Origin: Verrucomicrobiota bacterium
Lineage (GTDB): Bacteria > Chlamydiota > Chlamydiia > Chlamydiales > Rhabdochlamydiaceae
NCBI GenBank assembly: GCA_903970455.1
Contig: CAJCIW010000172.1
Coordinates: forward strand, 1-13,932
Length of the DNA stretch: 13,932 bases
Direction of reading: 5' to 3'
Numbering within the stretch: position 1 is the first letter of the stretch; each line of letters starts with the position of its first letter. Below the pieces are notes generated by a model. That model was not told the origin of the DNA, searched no databases, and saw nothing but the letters and a program-made list of their open reading frames with translations. Below are positions 7,416 through 13,932 of the stretch, piece after piece. A program made the position numbers and the translations under genes.

Positions 7416-8872
7416 AGCTTTTTCATTTTACCATTTTTTTAATTCTCTCCGGATGCATGGTCGGGCCCAATTACAAACAGCCTGAAGTAGCGGTGCCGTC
7501 GGAATTTGAAGAAGTGGACGGGTCTGTTTCTGTTGCCGATGAAGAGCTCTGCCAATGGTGGAAGCAATTTGAAGATCCGTTGCTCGATGCTTTTATGGAA
7601 GAAGTTTACCAAGCCAATTATGATCTAAAAATTGCCTTGGAGAATGTGATCCAGGCTCGTGCGCAATATACGATCCAGGGGTCTTATCTTTGGCCTGAAA
7701 TCGATCTCAATGCGACCGCTGTCCGCTCCCGTTTCAGTCAAACGTTGTTGTCTTCAAACACGGTAATGTCGACAGCAACCGGAACATCTCCAAGCAGCAG
7801 CATCACAACCGGCTCAACAGGTTCTCCACTTGGTCCTCCCATTCAAAATTTTTTCCAAGTCGGGTTTGACGCGATTTGGGAACTCGATATTTGGGGGAAA
7901 TTCCGGAGGGGAAAGCAAGCTGCCTATGATCTTTGGGAGGCGAGCCGGGATACGGCGCAGAATGTGATGATCACCGTGCTCAGCGAAACAGCCCGCGATT
8001 ACGTTGCCATCCGGGCGTTGCAATCTCAGATCGATCTCTTGGAGGAAAAAATTTGGGCGGAGGAAGAAGAGCTCTCCCTCGCTCGAGTCCTCTTTGAAGC
8101 AGGGTTGGACAATTTTATCCAAGTGGAAAGTTTTGTCTCGGCTTTAGAAACCGATAAAGCAGCATTGCCCGTTTTACACACCTCTTTAAAACAGACCATT
8201 TATGCCCTGGCAATTCTTTTAGGCAGACAGCCCGAAGGCCTCGCAGCGGAGTTTGAAAAACGGGCGCCCATTCCATCGGGAATTCAAAAAGTGCCAGCTG
8301 GCCTTCCTTCGGAACTTTTACGCAGGAGGCCGGATGTGAGGGCTGCGGAAAGGCAACTTGCTGCAGCAACGGAAGAGATCGGCGTTGCCGTTGCCAACCT
8401 CTTTCCCCACATTACGCTGACAGGGAATGGATATGGATTTGAAAGCAGCAAGCAGAATAAATGGCTCCTCGGGAAAAGCCGGTATTGGAGTATCGGCCCT
8501 ACCTTGAATTGGGATCTGATCGATTTTGGAAGGACGCGTGCGCAGATCGCCATTGCCAATTCGGAACAGAGGCAAGCTTTGAGCAGCTATGAACAAACTG
8601 TTATTTCTTCTCTTCAGGACGTGGAAGGAGCGCTCGTCGCTTACTTCGAGGAGGAAAAACGACAGGGAGCTTTTGAAGACCAAGTGGATGCAGAGCGGTG
8701 CTCTTACGAGCTAAATGAAGATCTCTTTCAAGCGGGTTTAATCGACGATATTCAGGTCTTGCAAGCCTATACCACCCTTCTTTCCTCGCAGATCAATCTC
8801 GTACAAAGTGAGCAAGCTTTGACGAGCGATCTCATCGCCCTTTACAAAGCCTTGGGAGGGGATTGGTATTAA
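7412..8872 (+). CDS. TolC/NodT-type outer membrane factor lipoprotein
   Basis: Outer membrane efflux channel of the NodT/CusC/OprM lipoprotein group. The N-terminus MKLFHFTIFLILSGC is a lipoprotein signal peptide with lipobox LSGC, and C15 is expected to be acylated. It is followed by the family hallmark MVGPNYKQPEV. Two repeated OEP halves are visible, each with long alpha-helical segments. RRRPDVRAAERQLAAATEEIGVA around residue 308 is the classic start of the second half, and WDLIDFGRTRAQI and the QDVEGALVAY helix fit the family. Length (486 aa) is normal. It completes the tripartite exporter. Translation is coupled upstream by ATGA and downstream by a TAATG overlap. Confidence 0.95.
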   Translation: MKLFHFTIFLILSGCMVGPNYKQPEVAVPSEFEEVDGSVSVADEELCQWWKQFEDPLLDAFMEEVYQANYDLKIALENVIQARAQYTIQGSYLWPEIDLNATAVRSRFSQTLLSSNTVMSTATGTSPSSSITTGSTGSPLGPPIQNFFQVGFDAIWELDIWGKFRRGKQAAYDLWEASRDTAQNVMITVLSETARDYVAIRALQSQIDLLEEKIWAEEEELSLARVLFEAGLDNFIQVESFVSALETDKAALPVLHTSLKQTIYALAILLGRQPEGLAAEFEKRAPIPSGIQKVPAGLPSELLRRRPDVRAAERQLAAATEEIGVAVANLFPHITLTGNGYGFESSKQNKWLLGKSRYWSIGPTLNWDLIDFGRTRAQIAIANSEQRQALSSYEQTVISSLQDVEGALVAYFEEEKRQGAFEDQVDAERCSYELNEDLFQAGLIDDIQVLQAYTTLLSSQINLVQSEQALTSDLIALYKALGGDWY

Positions 8873-10026
8873 TGTATCTGGTGGCTTTGAAAATGCTGAT
8901 CGGGGACAAACTCAAATACATCGGCCTTGTGGTGGGATTGAGTTTTGCGTCTTTCATCATCTCTCAGCAGGGTGGGATTTTTTTGGGGATCATGAAACGC
9001 ACCTATAGTTTTATCACAGATGCCTCGCAGGCCAATATTTGGGTGATGGACCCCACGGTCCAATTCGTAGACGATGTGAAAGGAATGAAAGAGACTGTGC
9101 TCTATCGGATCCGCAGTATCGACCAGGTGGATTGGGCAGTCCCCATGTACAAGGGATTGATTCCAGCGCGATTGCATAATGGGATTTATCAAACGTGCAT
9201 CCTTGTTGGGATCGATGATGCGACGCTGATCGGAGGACCGCCCAAAATGCTCGAAGGCAACATTTCCGATTTGCGTTTCCCCGATGCAGTCTTTGTCAAC
9301 AAAGTGGGAGCGGAAACAAAATTGGCTTTTACAGGACCTAATGGAGAAACGATCCCTTTACGGGTCGGAGATGTGATGGAACTCAACGACCGGCGTGCCT
9401 ATGTGGCCGGTATTTGCGACACATCGCGCACCTTTCAATCGCAGCCTGTCGTTTACACGACTTTTAAAAATGCCACCATTTATTCCCCCCTTGTGAGAGA
9501 CGATCTTTCTTTTGTTCTCGTCAAATCCAAACCGGGACTCGATCCGGAAAAAGTGTGCGAAATCATCCGTACCACGACCGGTTATGCTGCCTATACCACA
9601 TGGGGTTTTCAAAAATTGACCATGATCTACTATGCCAAATACACAGGCATTGTCGTCAATTTTGCCTTTGCGATTATCTTAGGCTTTATCATCGGCATGG
9701 CGATCGCTGGCCAAACCTTCTTTAATTTTACAGTCGACAATCTTCCCTATTTTGGAACATTCAAGGCGATGGGGGCTGACAACGCCCTTTTAGTGAGAAT
9801 GGTGATTCTACAATCACTGCTGGTCGGCGCGATCGGGTGGGGAATAGGGATCGGCGTCGCAGCCCTTTTCGGATGGTCTATGCGCTTTACCGAACTCTCC
9901 TTCAGTTTGCCCTGGTGGCTCTATCTTCTCAGCGCTTTTGCGCTGTTGTTCATTTGTTTTGTGGCCGCGTTGTTCAGCGTCGTGAAAGTGATGCGCGTAG
10001 ACCCAGCCATTGTATTTAAGAGTTAG
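8872..10026 (+). CDS. FtsX/MacB-type ABC transporter permease (DevC-like)
   Basis: Inner-membrane permease of a type VII ABC (MacB/LolCE/FtsX-like) exporter. It has a first transmembrane helix at about residues 15-37, a large periplasmic domain (about 38-255), then three helices at about 258-281, 306-334 and 346-372. This is the one-plus-three topology of the family. FGTFKAMGADNALLVRMVILQSL is the conserved cytoplasmic coupling region, and the C-terminal MRVDPAIVFK motif is typical. No ATPase domain is fused, unlike MacB; the ATPase is the next gene. The start at 8872 overlaps the preceding TAA by one base and has GGAGGGG upstream, so I prefer it to the TTG at 8863. The closest organisation I know is DevC of the DevBCA exporter. 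Confidence 0.93.
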   Translation: MYLVALKMLIGDKLKYIGLVVGLSFASFIISQQGGIFLGIMKRTYSFITDASQANIWVMDPTVQFVDDVKGMKETVLYRIRSIDQVDWAVPMYKGLIPARLHNGIYQTCILVGIDDATLIGGPPKMLEGNISDLRFPDAVFVNKVGAETKLAFTGPNGETIPLRVGDVMELNDRRAYVAGICDTSRTFQSQPVVYTTFKNATIYSPLVRDDLSFVLVKSKPGLDPEKVCEIIRTTTGYAAYTTWGFQKLTMIYYAKYTGIVVNFAFAIILGFIIGMAIAGQTFFNFTVDNLPYFGTFKAMGADNALLVRMVILQSLLVGAIGWGIGIGVAALFGWSMRFTELSFSLPWWLYLLSAFALLFICFVAALFSVVKVMRVDPAIVFKS

Positions 10027-10032
10027 TTAGTT

Positions 10033-10704
10033 ATGGAAATAGCGGTAGCATGTAAAAACATCAAAAAGACTTACGGGGCAGGGACAACCAAAGTCGAAGC
10101 CTTGCGCGGCATTGATTTGGAGGTCAAAAGAGGGGAGCTATTGATGCTCATGGGGCCTTCAGGATCGGGAAAGACGACACTGATCTCGATCATTGCCGGC
10201 ATTCTCATGCAAACGGAGGGGGAGTGTCTTCTTTCCGGCATAAACGTCAACAAGATGTCCGACCTGGAAAAAACGCATTACCGCGGGAAACACATCGGAT
10301 TTGTCTTTCAGGCTTTTAATTTAATTCCTATGCTGACCTGCGCAGAGAACGTGGCTGTTCCCCTTCTGATCAATGGGGGCGAAAGAAAAGAAGCGTTGGA
10401 AAAATCAAAAAAGCTGCTTGCCGATGTGGGGATCCCGGAAAAAGCCGATGTTTCACCAGCCGAGCTTTCCGGAGGTCAGCAGCAGCGGGTCGCGATTGCA
10501 CGCTCTCTGATCAATCGTCCGGAATTAATTGTATGTGATGAGCCCACCAGCTTTTTGGACCATGAGACTGGTATCAAAGTGATGGAGCTTTTGCGTTCCA
10601 TTGTCGCTTCCCACGAAAAAACCTTAATCGTCGTCTCCCATGACGTCCGCATCACATCGTTTGCCGACCGGATCGTCCGGGTTGAAGACGGGAAAATCAT
10701 TTAG
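10033..10704 (+). CDS. ABC transporter ATPase (MacB/LolD/DevA-type)
   Basis: Nucleotide-binding subunit that powers the permease encoded just upstream. Walker A GPSGSGKTT is at 41-49, the Q-loop Q93 in FVFQAFNLIP, the signature LSGGQQQRVAIAR at 145-157, Walker B LIVCDEPT with catalytic E170, and the H-loop H203 in VVSHD. The short length (223 aa) and the FQAFNLIPMLT segment are typical of the LolD/MacB/FtsE/DevA branch rather than of uptake ATPases. It starts six bases after the permease stop and is the last gene of the exporter operon. No strong Shine-Dalgarno is visible. Immediately after its TAG comes an inverted-repeat element that separates it from a convergent gene. Confidence 0.95.
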   Translation: MEIAVACKNIKKTYGAGTTKVEALRGIDLEVKRGELLMLMGPSGSGKTTLISIIAGILMQTEGECLLSGINVNKMSDLEKTHYRGKHIGFVFQAFNLIPMLTCAENVAVPLLINGGERKEALEKSKKLLADVGIPEKADVSPAELSGGQQQRVAIARSLINRPELIVCDEPTSFLDHETGIKVMELLRSIVASHEKTLIVVSHDVRITSFADRIVRVEDGKII

Positions 10705-10706
10705 CT

Positions 10707-10792
10707 TTATACCAATTGCATTAAATAACTTCCTATTTGTGGGCAGCTTTCACGCAGCTCAAATGTGAAGTTATCTACTGCCATTGGTATTA
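10707..10792. mobile_element. MITE-like imperfect inverted-repeat element at the 3' ends of two convergent genes
   Basis: The arms 10709-10732 and 10767-10790 are inverted repeats matching at 21 of 24 positions; the ATACCAAT and ATAACTTC blocks are perfect. A further ATTTG/CAAAT pair extends the stem inward. Taking the core as 10710-10789 (TACC to GGTA), it is flanked on both sides by TTA (10707-10709 and 10790-10792); a TA duplication is equally consistent. Excising core plus one TTA joins the neighbouring minus-strand gene into a C-terminus LLQSLVEVKAK-stop, equal in length to its paralogue's end, which supports a real insertion. It encodes nothing. Its hairpin could serve both convergent operons as a transcription terminator. 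Confidence 0.65.
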
Positions 10793-11934
10793 ACTTCTAC
10801 AAGGCTTTGCAGCAGCCCTTTTTTGTCGAGCTTGGCGACCCAGCATTCGTGGTCTTGTCTGCCGTAGGAGATCCAGATGTATTTCTCGTCCCGGACATAT
10901 CCGCAGGGAAAAATACACCGGATCGGCTTCCAATAAGGATTATAGTAGGTTCCTTTGTAGAAATGCTTGCCGATAATGGGTTCCGTACTCATCTTTAATA
11001 GTTGAAAAGGAGGCTCTTTTGAAAATAGATAGGCGCCCATAAAGTAATGGGTGATTCGCTTCCCACCCGTGTGTGCTGAAGCCATTTCGATCGAAGAATG
11101 AAAAAAGGCGAGATATCCTTCTTCTTCGAGCAAAGCGGGCGTGCCGCCCCGAAGGGTTCCCCAATTCCACGAGAAATAGATTTTGGATTGAGCAACGGTA
11201 TCGCATACGCCGGTCCCGTCAAGGCGGGGAGAGAAGATTCTGTGGGGGTTGATGCTGTAGGCCAAAAGCATACCGCCTTGATAATCGAAGGGAACCCATG
11301 CTTTTTCACGGACTTCTCGGCTTTCTCCCTCGAACTGATTTAAAAGTTCAACAGGGTCTGCAATAAAATGTTCCCCGTCATAGTGGATTTTAGCGACAAA
11401 CATTCTAAAACCGCCTTTGCTAACCTTCAGTTCGATATTATCGTCATAAACCATGTAGAGCTGATCATCAAAAGTGATCAAGCGGGCGTCTTCTGCGCGG
11501 CAAGGGGCAACAGAATATTCGTCTCTAAGGGCTAATAACTGAGGCTCGCTAATCGGCTGAAAATCTTCATTGAGGAATACCAGCCCAATTTCAGAATCGA
11601 AGGGGCTCTTACGACTGGGGATGATACGAAAACTCATCAATAAACGTCCATTCCATCGGACGATGCTCGGATTGAAGGCAAAAGGGTAATCGGGCACTTG
11701 AATTCTCTTGGTCTCTAAACAAAACTCCTGAATGGCAGACTCGAGATCGTAGGGAAGTTCGTTGGCAAAACAAAGGGGAAAGAAAAAAAATAAGGAGAAA
11801 ATGTATACCGAAAATGACTCAAAAGTTGGGAATTTGGCAAGGCTGCGGATACTTTGAAAATCCCCAGTGAACATTTTCAAAGAAGAGCAGCGTTGCCAAA
11901 AACCAACTTTTGAGTCATTTTCGGTATATTTCAT
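10771..11934 (-). CDS. GH130-like beta-propeller protein with signal peptide split by a MITE insertion
   Basis: Second of two tandem paralogues resembling GH130 mannoside phosphorylases/hydrolases (five-bladed propeller). Visible landmarks are FNPSIVRWNG at about 87, EDARLI at 148, WGTLRGGTPAL at 258, YLAFFHS at 274, and a C-terminal IFPCG followed by YIWISYGRQD, in the place of the GH130 FPCG...YYGAAD segment. Catalytic competence cannot be judged. The start at 11934 overlaps the upstream stop as ATGA. Residues 3-43 are encoded by an inserted palindromic element; without them the N-terminus is MKYIFSLFFFFPLCFA, an excellent Sec signal peptide. With the insertion, that hydrophobic segment begins near residue 44, so export may be impaired or use an unusually long n-region. 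The last residues, VNTNGSR, come partly from a second element at the 3' end. Confidence 0.82.
   Translation of the reverse strand: MKYTENDSKVGFWQRCSSLKMFTGDFQSIRSLAKFPTFESFSVYIFSLFFFFPLCFANELPYDLESAIQEFCLETKRIQVPDYPFAFNPSIVRWNGRLLMSFRIIPSRKSPFDSEIGLVFLNEDFQPISEPQLLALRDEYSVAPCRAEDARLITFDDQLYMVYDDNIELKVSKGGFRMFVAKIHYDGEHFIADPVELLNQFEGESREVREKAWVPFDYQGGMLLAYSINPHRIFSPRLDGTGVCDTVAQSKIYFSWNWGTLRGGTPALLEEEGYLAFFHSSIEMASAHTGGKRITHYFMGAYLFSKEPPFQLLKMSTEPIIGKHFYKGTYYNPYWKPIRCIFPCGYVRDEKYIWISYGRQDHECWVAKLDKKGLLQSLVEVNTNGSR
11804..11928. mobile_element. Long palindromic MITE-like element inserted in codon 3 of a secreted-protein gene
   Basis: The outer arms 11804-11829 and 11903-11928 are perfect 26-bp inverted repeats beginning TATACCGAAAATG. 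The pairing continues inward through TTTGGCAA (11833-11840 with 11893-11900), GCTGC (11842-11846 with 11887-11891) and CTTTGAAAAT (11852-11861 with 11873-11882), interrupted by two small internal loops and one mismatch. The apical loop is 11 nt. Core 11806-11926 is 121 bp and is flanked by TA on each side, the target duplication expected of IS630/Tc1-mariner-type transposases. Core plus one TA is 123 bp, or 41 codons, with no stop in the host frame. It carries no transposase gene. Confidence 0.85.
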
Positions 11935-13028
11935 TTTGAAGAAACGGGAATCAAACTTTGCAGCAATTGTTTTTTGTCGAGTTTTGTAATCCAGATTTCA
12001 TTGTCCTGTCTTCCGTAAGAGACCCAGATGTAATTTTCATCAACAAGGATGCCACAGGGAAAAACGCAGCGGAGCGGCCTCCATGTTTTATGATAGGGAG
12101 GGCGATAAAAACTCTCGGCGACGAGCGGCTCAGGGCTGATCGCGGTAATGGCAAAAGGAGGTTGTGCCTCGAAAGTATAAGCCCCCATCACATAATGGGC
12201 AATTTCCTTCCTGTTAGATTGCACAGTGGAAATTTTGATCCACGAGTGGAAAAAACTGATATAATGATCGCCGTCCAGGAGCGCTTGCGACCCTCCTCTT
12301 ACAGCTCCCCATTTCCAAGCAATGTCATTGTTTGTTGAGCATACTGTTTCGCACATGCCGGTACCCATTAATGGGCGTAAAATACAGTGGGGCTGCTGAC
12401 TGTATTCCAAAAAAAGTTCTCCGTTGTAGACAAAAGGGGTCCAGTTCTTTTCATAACGGGTATCTTTTTTTCCCTCATAATCCGAGATGCATTGAGGTTC
12501 GCTGGTGGTAAACTTTTCCCCGTCGTAAAATAATTCAACGAGGAACATGCGACGCATTTCATGATGGGTCACATTCTCCAAGATGTTGTTGTAAGCGGCA
12601 AACAAGCGCTCCCCAATCGCAATCAATCGAGGGTCCTGCAGTTTAGAGGGGAGGACAGGATTATGAAACGGGAGTTCAAAAACCTGGGGTTTGCTTATCG
12701 GTTCGAACTTTTCATTGAGAAAAACGAGGGCGAAAGGATTCGTGGACCTGTTTTTTGGATTGTAACAGCGAAAACTCATCAAAAGATTTCCTTGCCATCT
12801 CACAACGGAGGGATTAAATGCTCCAGGAAACTCTGGAAATTCGATCTGTTTGGTCTCCAAAATGAATTCCTGGGCAAAATCCTCCATATCAATCACAGGA
12901 GTTGGTGACGCCATGCTTGCCTCTTCCATATTATCAGCCAAAAAATAATCAGCGAATACACAATTACCAGGTTCGGCTAGCAGAATCTGACTTGAAAGAA
13001 AAAGGGAACAAATGAATTCTTTTACCAT
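11931..13028 (-). CDS. Secreted GH130-like beta-propeller protein (intact paralogue)
   Basis: First of the two tandem paralogues and apparently intact. MVKEFICSLFLSSQILLA is a Sec signal peptide with likely cleavage before EPGN. The landmarks are FNPSVVRWQG at about 71, QDPRLI at 131, WGAVRGGSQALL at 240, YISFFHS at 256, and a C-terminal CVFPCG followed by YIWVSYGRQD at 321-342. These fit GH130-like propellers, in which the N-P, D-P-R and FPCG...YG..D segments line the sugar site. The substrate is presumably a mannose- or related beta-linked glycan, but this is family inference and the protein could be only sugar-binding. GGAG lies seven bases before the ATG. The gene overlaps its upstream neighbour by 7 bp and the downstream paralogue by ATGA. 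Confidence 0.85.
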   Translation of the reverse strand: MVKEFICSLFLSSQILLAEPGNCVFADYFLADNMEEASMASPTPVIDMEDFAQEFILETKQIEFPEFPGAFNPSVVRWQGNLLMSFRCYNPKNRSTNPFALVFLNEKFEPISKPQVFELPFHNPVLPSKLQDPRLIAIGERLFAAYNNILENVTHHEMRRMFLVELFYDGEKFTTSEPQCISDYEGKKDTRYEKNWTPFVYNGELFLEYSQQPHCILRPLMGTGMCETVCSTNNDIAWKWGAVRGGSQALLDGDHYISFFHSWIKISTVQSNRKEIAHYVMGAYTFEAQPPFAITAISPEPLVAESFYRPPYHKTWRPLRCVFPCGILVDENYIWVSYGRQDNEIWITKLDKKQLLQSLIPVSSK

Positions 13029-13921
13029 TGTTTTTCTCCAATAAATTGTATGTCTTTAATTTTAGCATTCGGATAATAGTCGAAGGGGAAGACTTCATAG
13101 AGTTTTTTAAGATCACATTCAAAAGGGCGTTCTCCTCCCATTTCCATTGCTTCTTCCACAGAAGAGGCATACTGGAAGTCGGGGCGGTTAGTCCCGTAAT
13201 AATAATCGCAGTATTTGAACAACGGCTCGCTGCTTGACATCATAAACAAGCGGGCAGGTATGCCATAGGCTTCTGCGATGACGATCCCGTGCAGAGAACT
13301 GGAAATCACAAAACGGCTATCTAGGATTTTTTCCACAATTTCTTTCCATGGATCTGTCGAATAAACGACATTGTCCCATTCCTCTTTTAGAAAATGTTGC
13401 TCTTCAGAAAAATGGGGAATGATCAGGTAATCGTAACTGGGCTTTTCTTTTCTTTTAAATTCCGGAAAAAAATAGGGGAATAAAAGAGCAGGGTCTCCAT
13501 AGATTTCAGGAGAAACGATCTTAAAATGATCCCACAGGAATTTTCGGGTCAGAGGACCGCGTACGGACCGAATGTCCAATTTTTTGAATTTATAACCTTT
13601 TCCATCGGTCGGCTTATTGTTCGTTCCTGTGCCCCAAAGCACGTCGTTGTCATTGGCAAAGTAGAGCAAAGATCCGATGGCAAGCAGCTTTTTTTCAGGT
13701 TTTTGTCCCTTTTTGTAGATCCTTACAGGGCTTCCTACAATTCTATCTACGAGTTGGTAAGCAATGATATCGCCAAAGTTTTCAAAAACACGACCGTGCC
13801 ATTTTTCATCCCAGTGATAAAGGGGAAGACCTTCATTGCGCACCTCTTGAGCACATTGAACAGCAGAAGTGATCGATGATAAGAGAAAGAGAAAAAGGGG
13901 AGTGATCTTAAAGTGTTGCAT
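13022..13921 (-). CDS. Polysaccharide pyruvyl transferase-like protein with a signal peptide
   Basis: The sequence carries the marks of the polysaccharide pyruvyl transferase family (CsaB/ExoV/WcaK type): ENFGDIIAYQLVDRI at about 47-61, LAIGSLLYFANDNDVLWGTG at 80-99, SVRGPLTRKFL at 119-129, YGDPALLFP at 141-149, and the strong FVISSSLHGIVIAEAYGIP at 204-222. Such enzymes transfer pyruvate from phosphoenolpyruvate to sugar residues of exopolysaccharides or cell-wall glycans. Length (299 aa) suits the ExoV-like branch. The oddity is a clear N-terminal signal peptide (MQHFKITPLFLFLLSSITSA, likely cut near CA/QE), since known members act in the cytoplasm. It heads the three-gene operon in the window. 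The region upstream of the start is cut off by the window edge. Confidence 0.85.
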   Translation of the reverse strand: MQHFKITPLFLFLLSSITSAVQCAQEVRNEGLPLYHWDEKWHGRVFENFGDIIAYQLVDRIVGSPVRIYKKGQKPEKKLLAIGSLLYFANDNDVLWGTGTNNKPTDGKGYKFKKLDIRSVRGPLTRKFLWDHFKIVSPEIYGDPALLFPYFFPEFKRKEKPSYDYLIIPHFSEEQHFLKEEWDNVVYSTDPWKEIVEKILDSRFVISSSLHGIVIAEAYGIPARLFMMSSSEPLFKYCDYYYGTNRPDFQYASSVEEAMEMGGERPFECDLKKLYEVFPFDYYPNAKIKDIQFIGEKQW

Positions 13922-13932
13922 CTTTTGGAAAA

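Noticed and set aside
10705..10790. Ordinary rho-independent terminator
   Set aside because: The stem is long, imperfect and AT-rich with no T-run directly after it, and the arms and TA/TTA flanks fit a mobile element better. It may still terminate transcription.
10771..10998. Plus-strand open frame starting in the inverted-repeat element and running antisense to the propeller gene
   Set aside because: It is the antisense of conserved GH130-like C-terminal motifs and has no supporting ribosome binding site.
1..13932. CRISPR arrays, tRNA or rRNA genes, integrases or phage genes
   Set aside because: I looked on both strands and found no regularly spaced repeats, tRNA-like arms or recombinase motifs. 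The only mobile signatures are the two MITE-like elements.

Overview
The window is dense Gram-negative bacterial DNA of moderate GC content, with short gaps and many genes joined by stop/start overlaps. The compact bioB-bioF-bioD-bioA operon, an inner-membrane/outer-membrane efflux system, a eukaryote-like kinase-fold protein and several Sec-signal proteins suggest a host-associated bacterium. My best guess is an environmental chlamydia (Waddlia/Parachlamydia type). This is an inference from gene content: there is no rRNA or other marker gene here.

Layout. (1) 1-2708, minus strand: biotin operon bioB, bioF, bioD and the 5' end of bioA, every junction overlapping. (2) 2900-3688, plus strand: a winged-helix DNA-binding protein divergent from bioB. 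(3) 3683-6274, minus strand: an HI0933-type flavoprotein followed 3 nt later by a protein that I read as a very divergent PI3K/PI4K-fold kinase. The stops of the winged-helix gene and the kinase-like gene share one palindrome, CTATAG. (4) 6414-10704, plus strand: a complete four-gene tripartite ABC exporter (adaptor, TolC/NodT-type outer membrane factor, FtsX-type permease, ATPase), similar in composition to DevBCA/MacAB systems. (5) 10771-13921, minus strand: a coupled operon of three proteins with signal peptides, namely a polysaccharide pyruvyl transferase-like protein and two tandem paralogues of a GH130-like beta-propeller.

The most striking observation is that the last propeller gene carries a MITE-like inverted-repeat element at each end. 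A 121-bp palindromic element (11806-11926) sits at a TA in codon 3. With the TA duplication it adds exactly 123 bp, which is 41 in-frame, stop-free codons, and it splits an otherwise perfect signal peptide (MKYIFSLFFFFPLCFA). An approximately 80-bp element (10710-10789) sits at the 3' end. Removing it with a duplicated TTA/TA restores a C-terminus, LLQSLVEVKAK-stop, of the same length as the paralogue's LLQSLIPVSSK-stop. Both elements begin with TACC and end with GGTA, which suggests mobilisation by one TA-targeting transposase. The three secreted glycan-related genes, convergent to an envelope exporter, are the best candidate here for an undescribed surface or host-glycan modification system.
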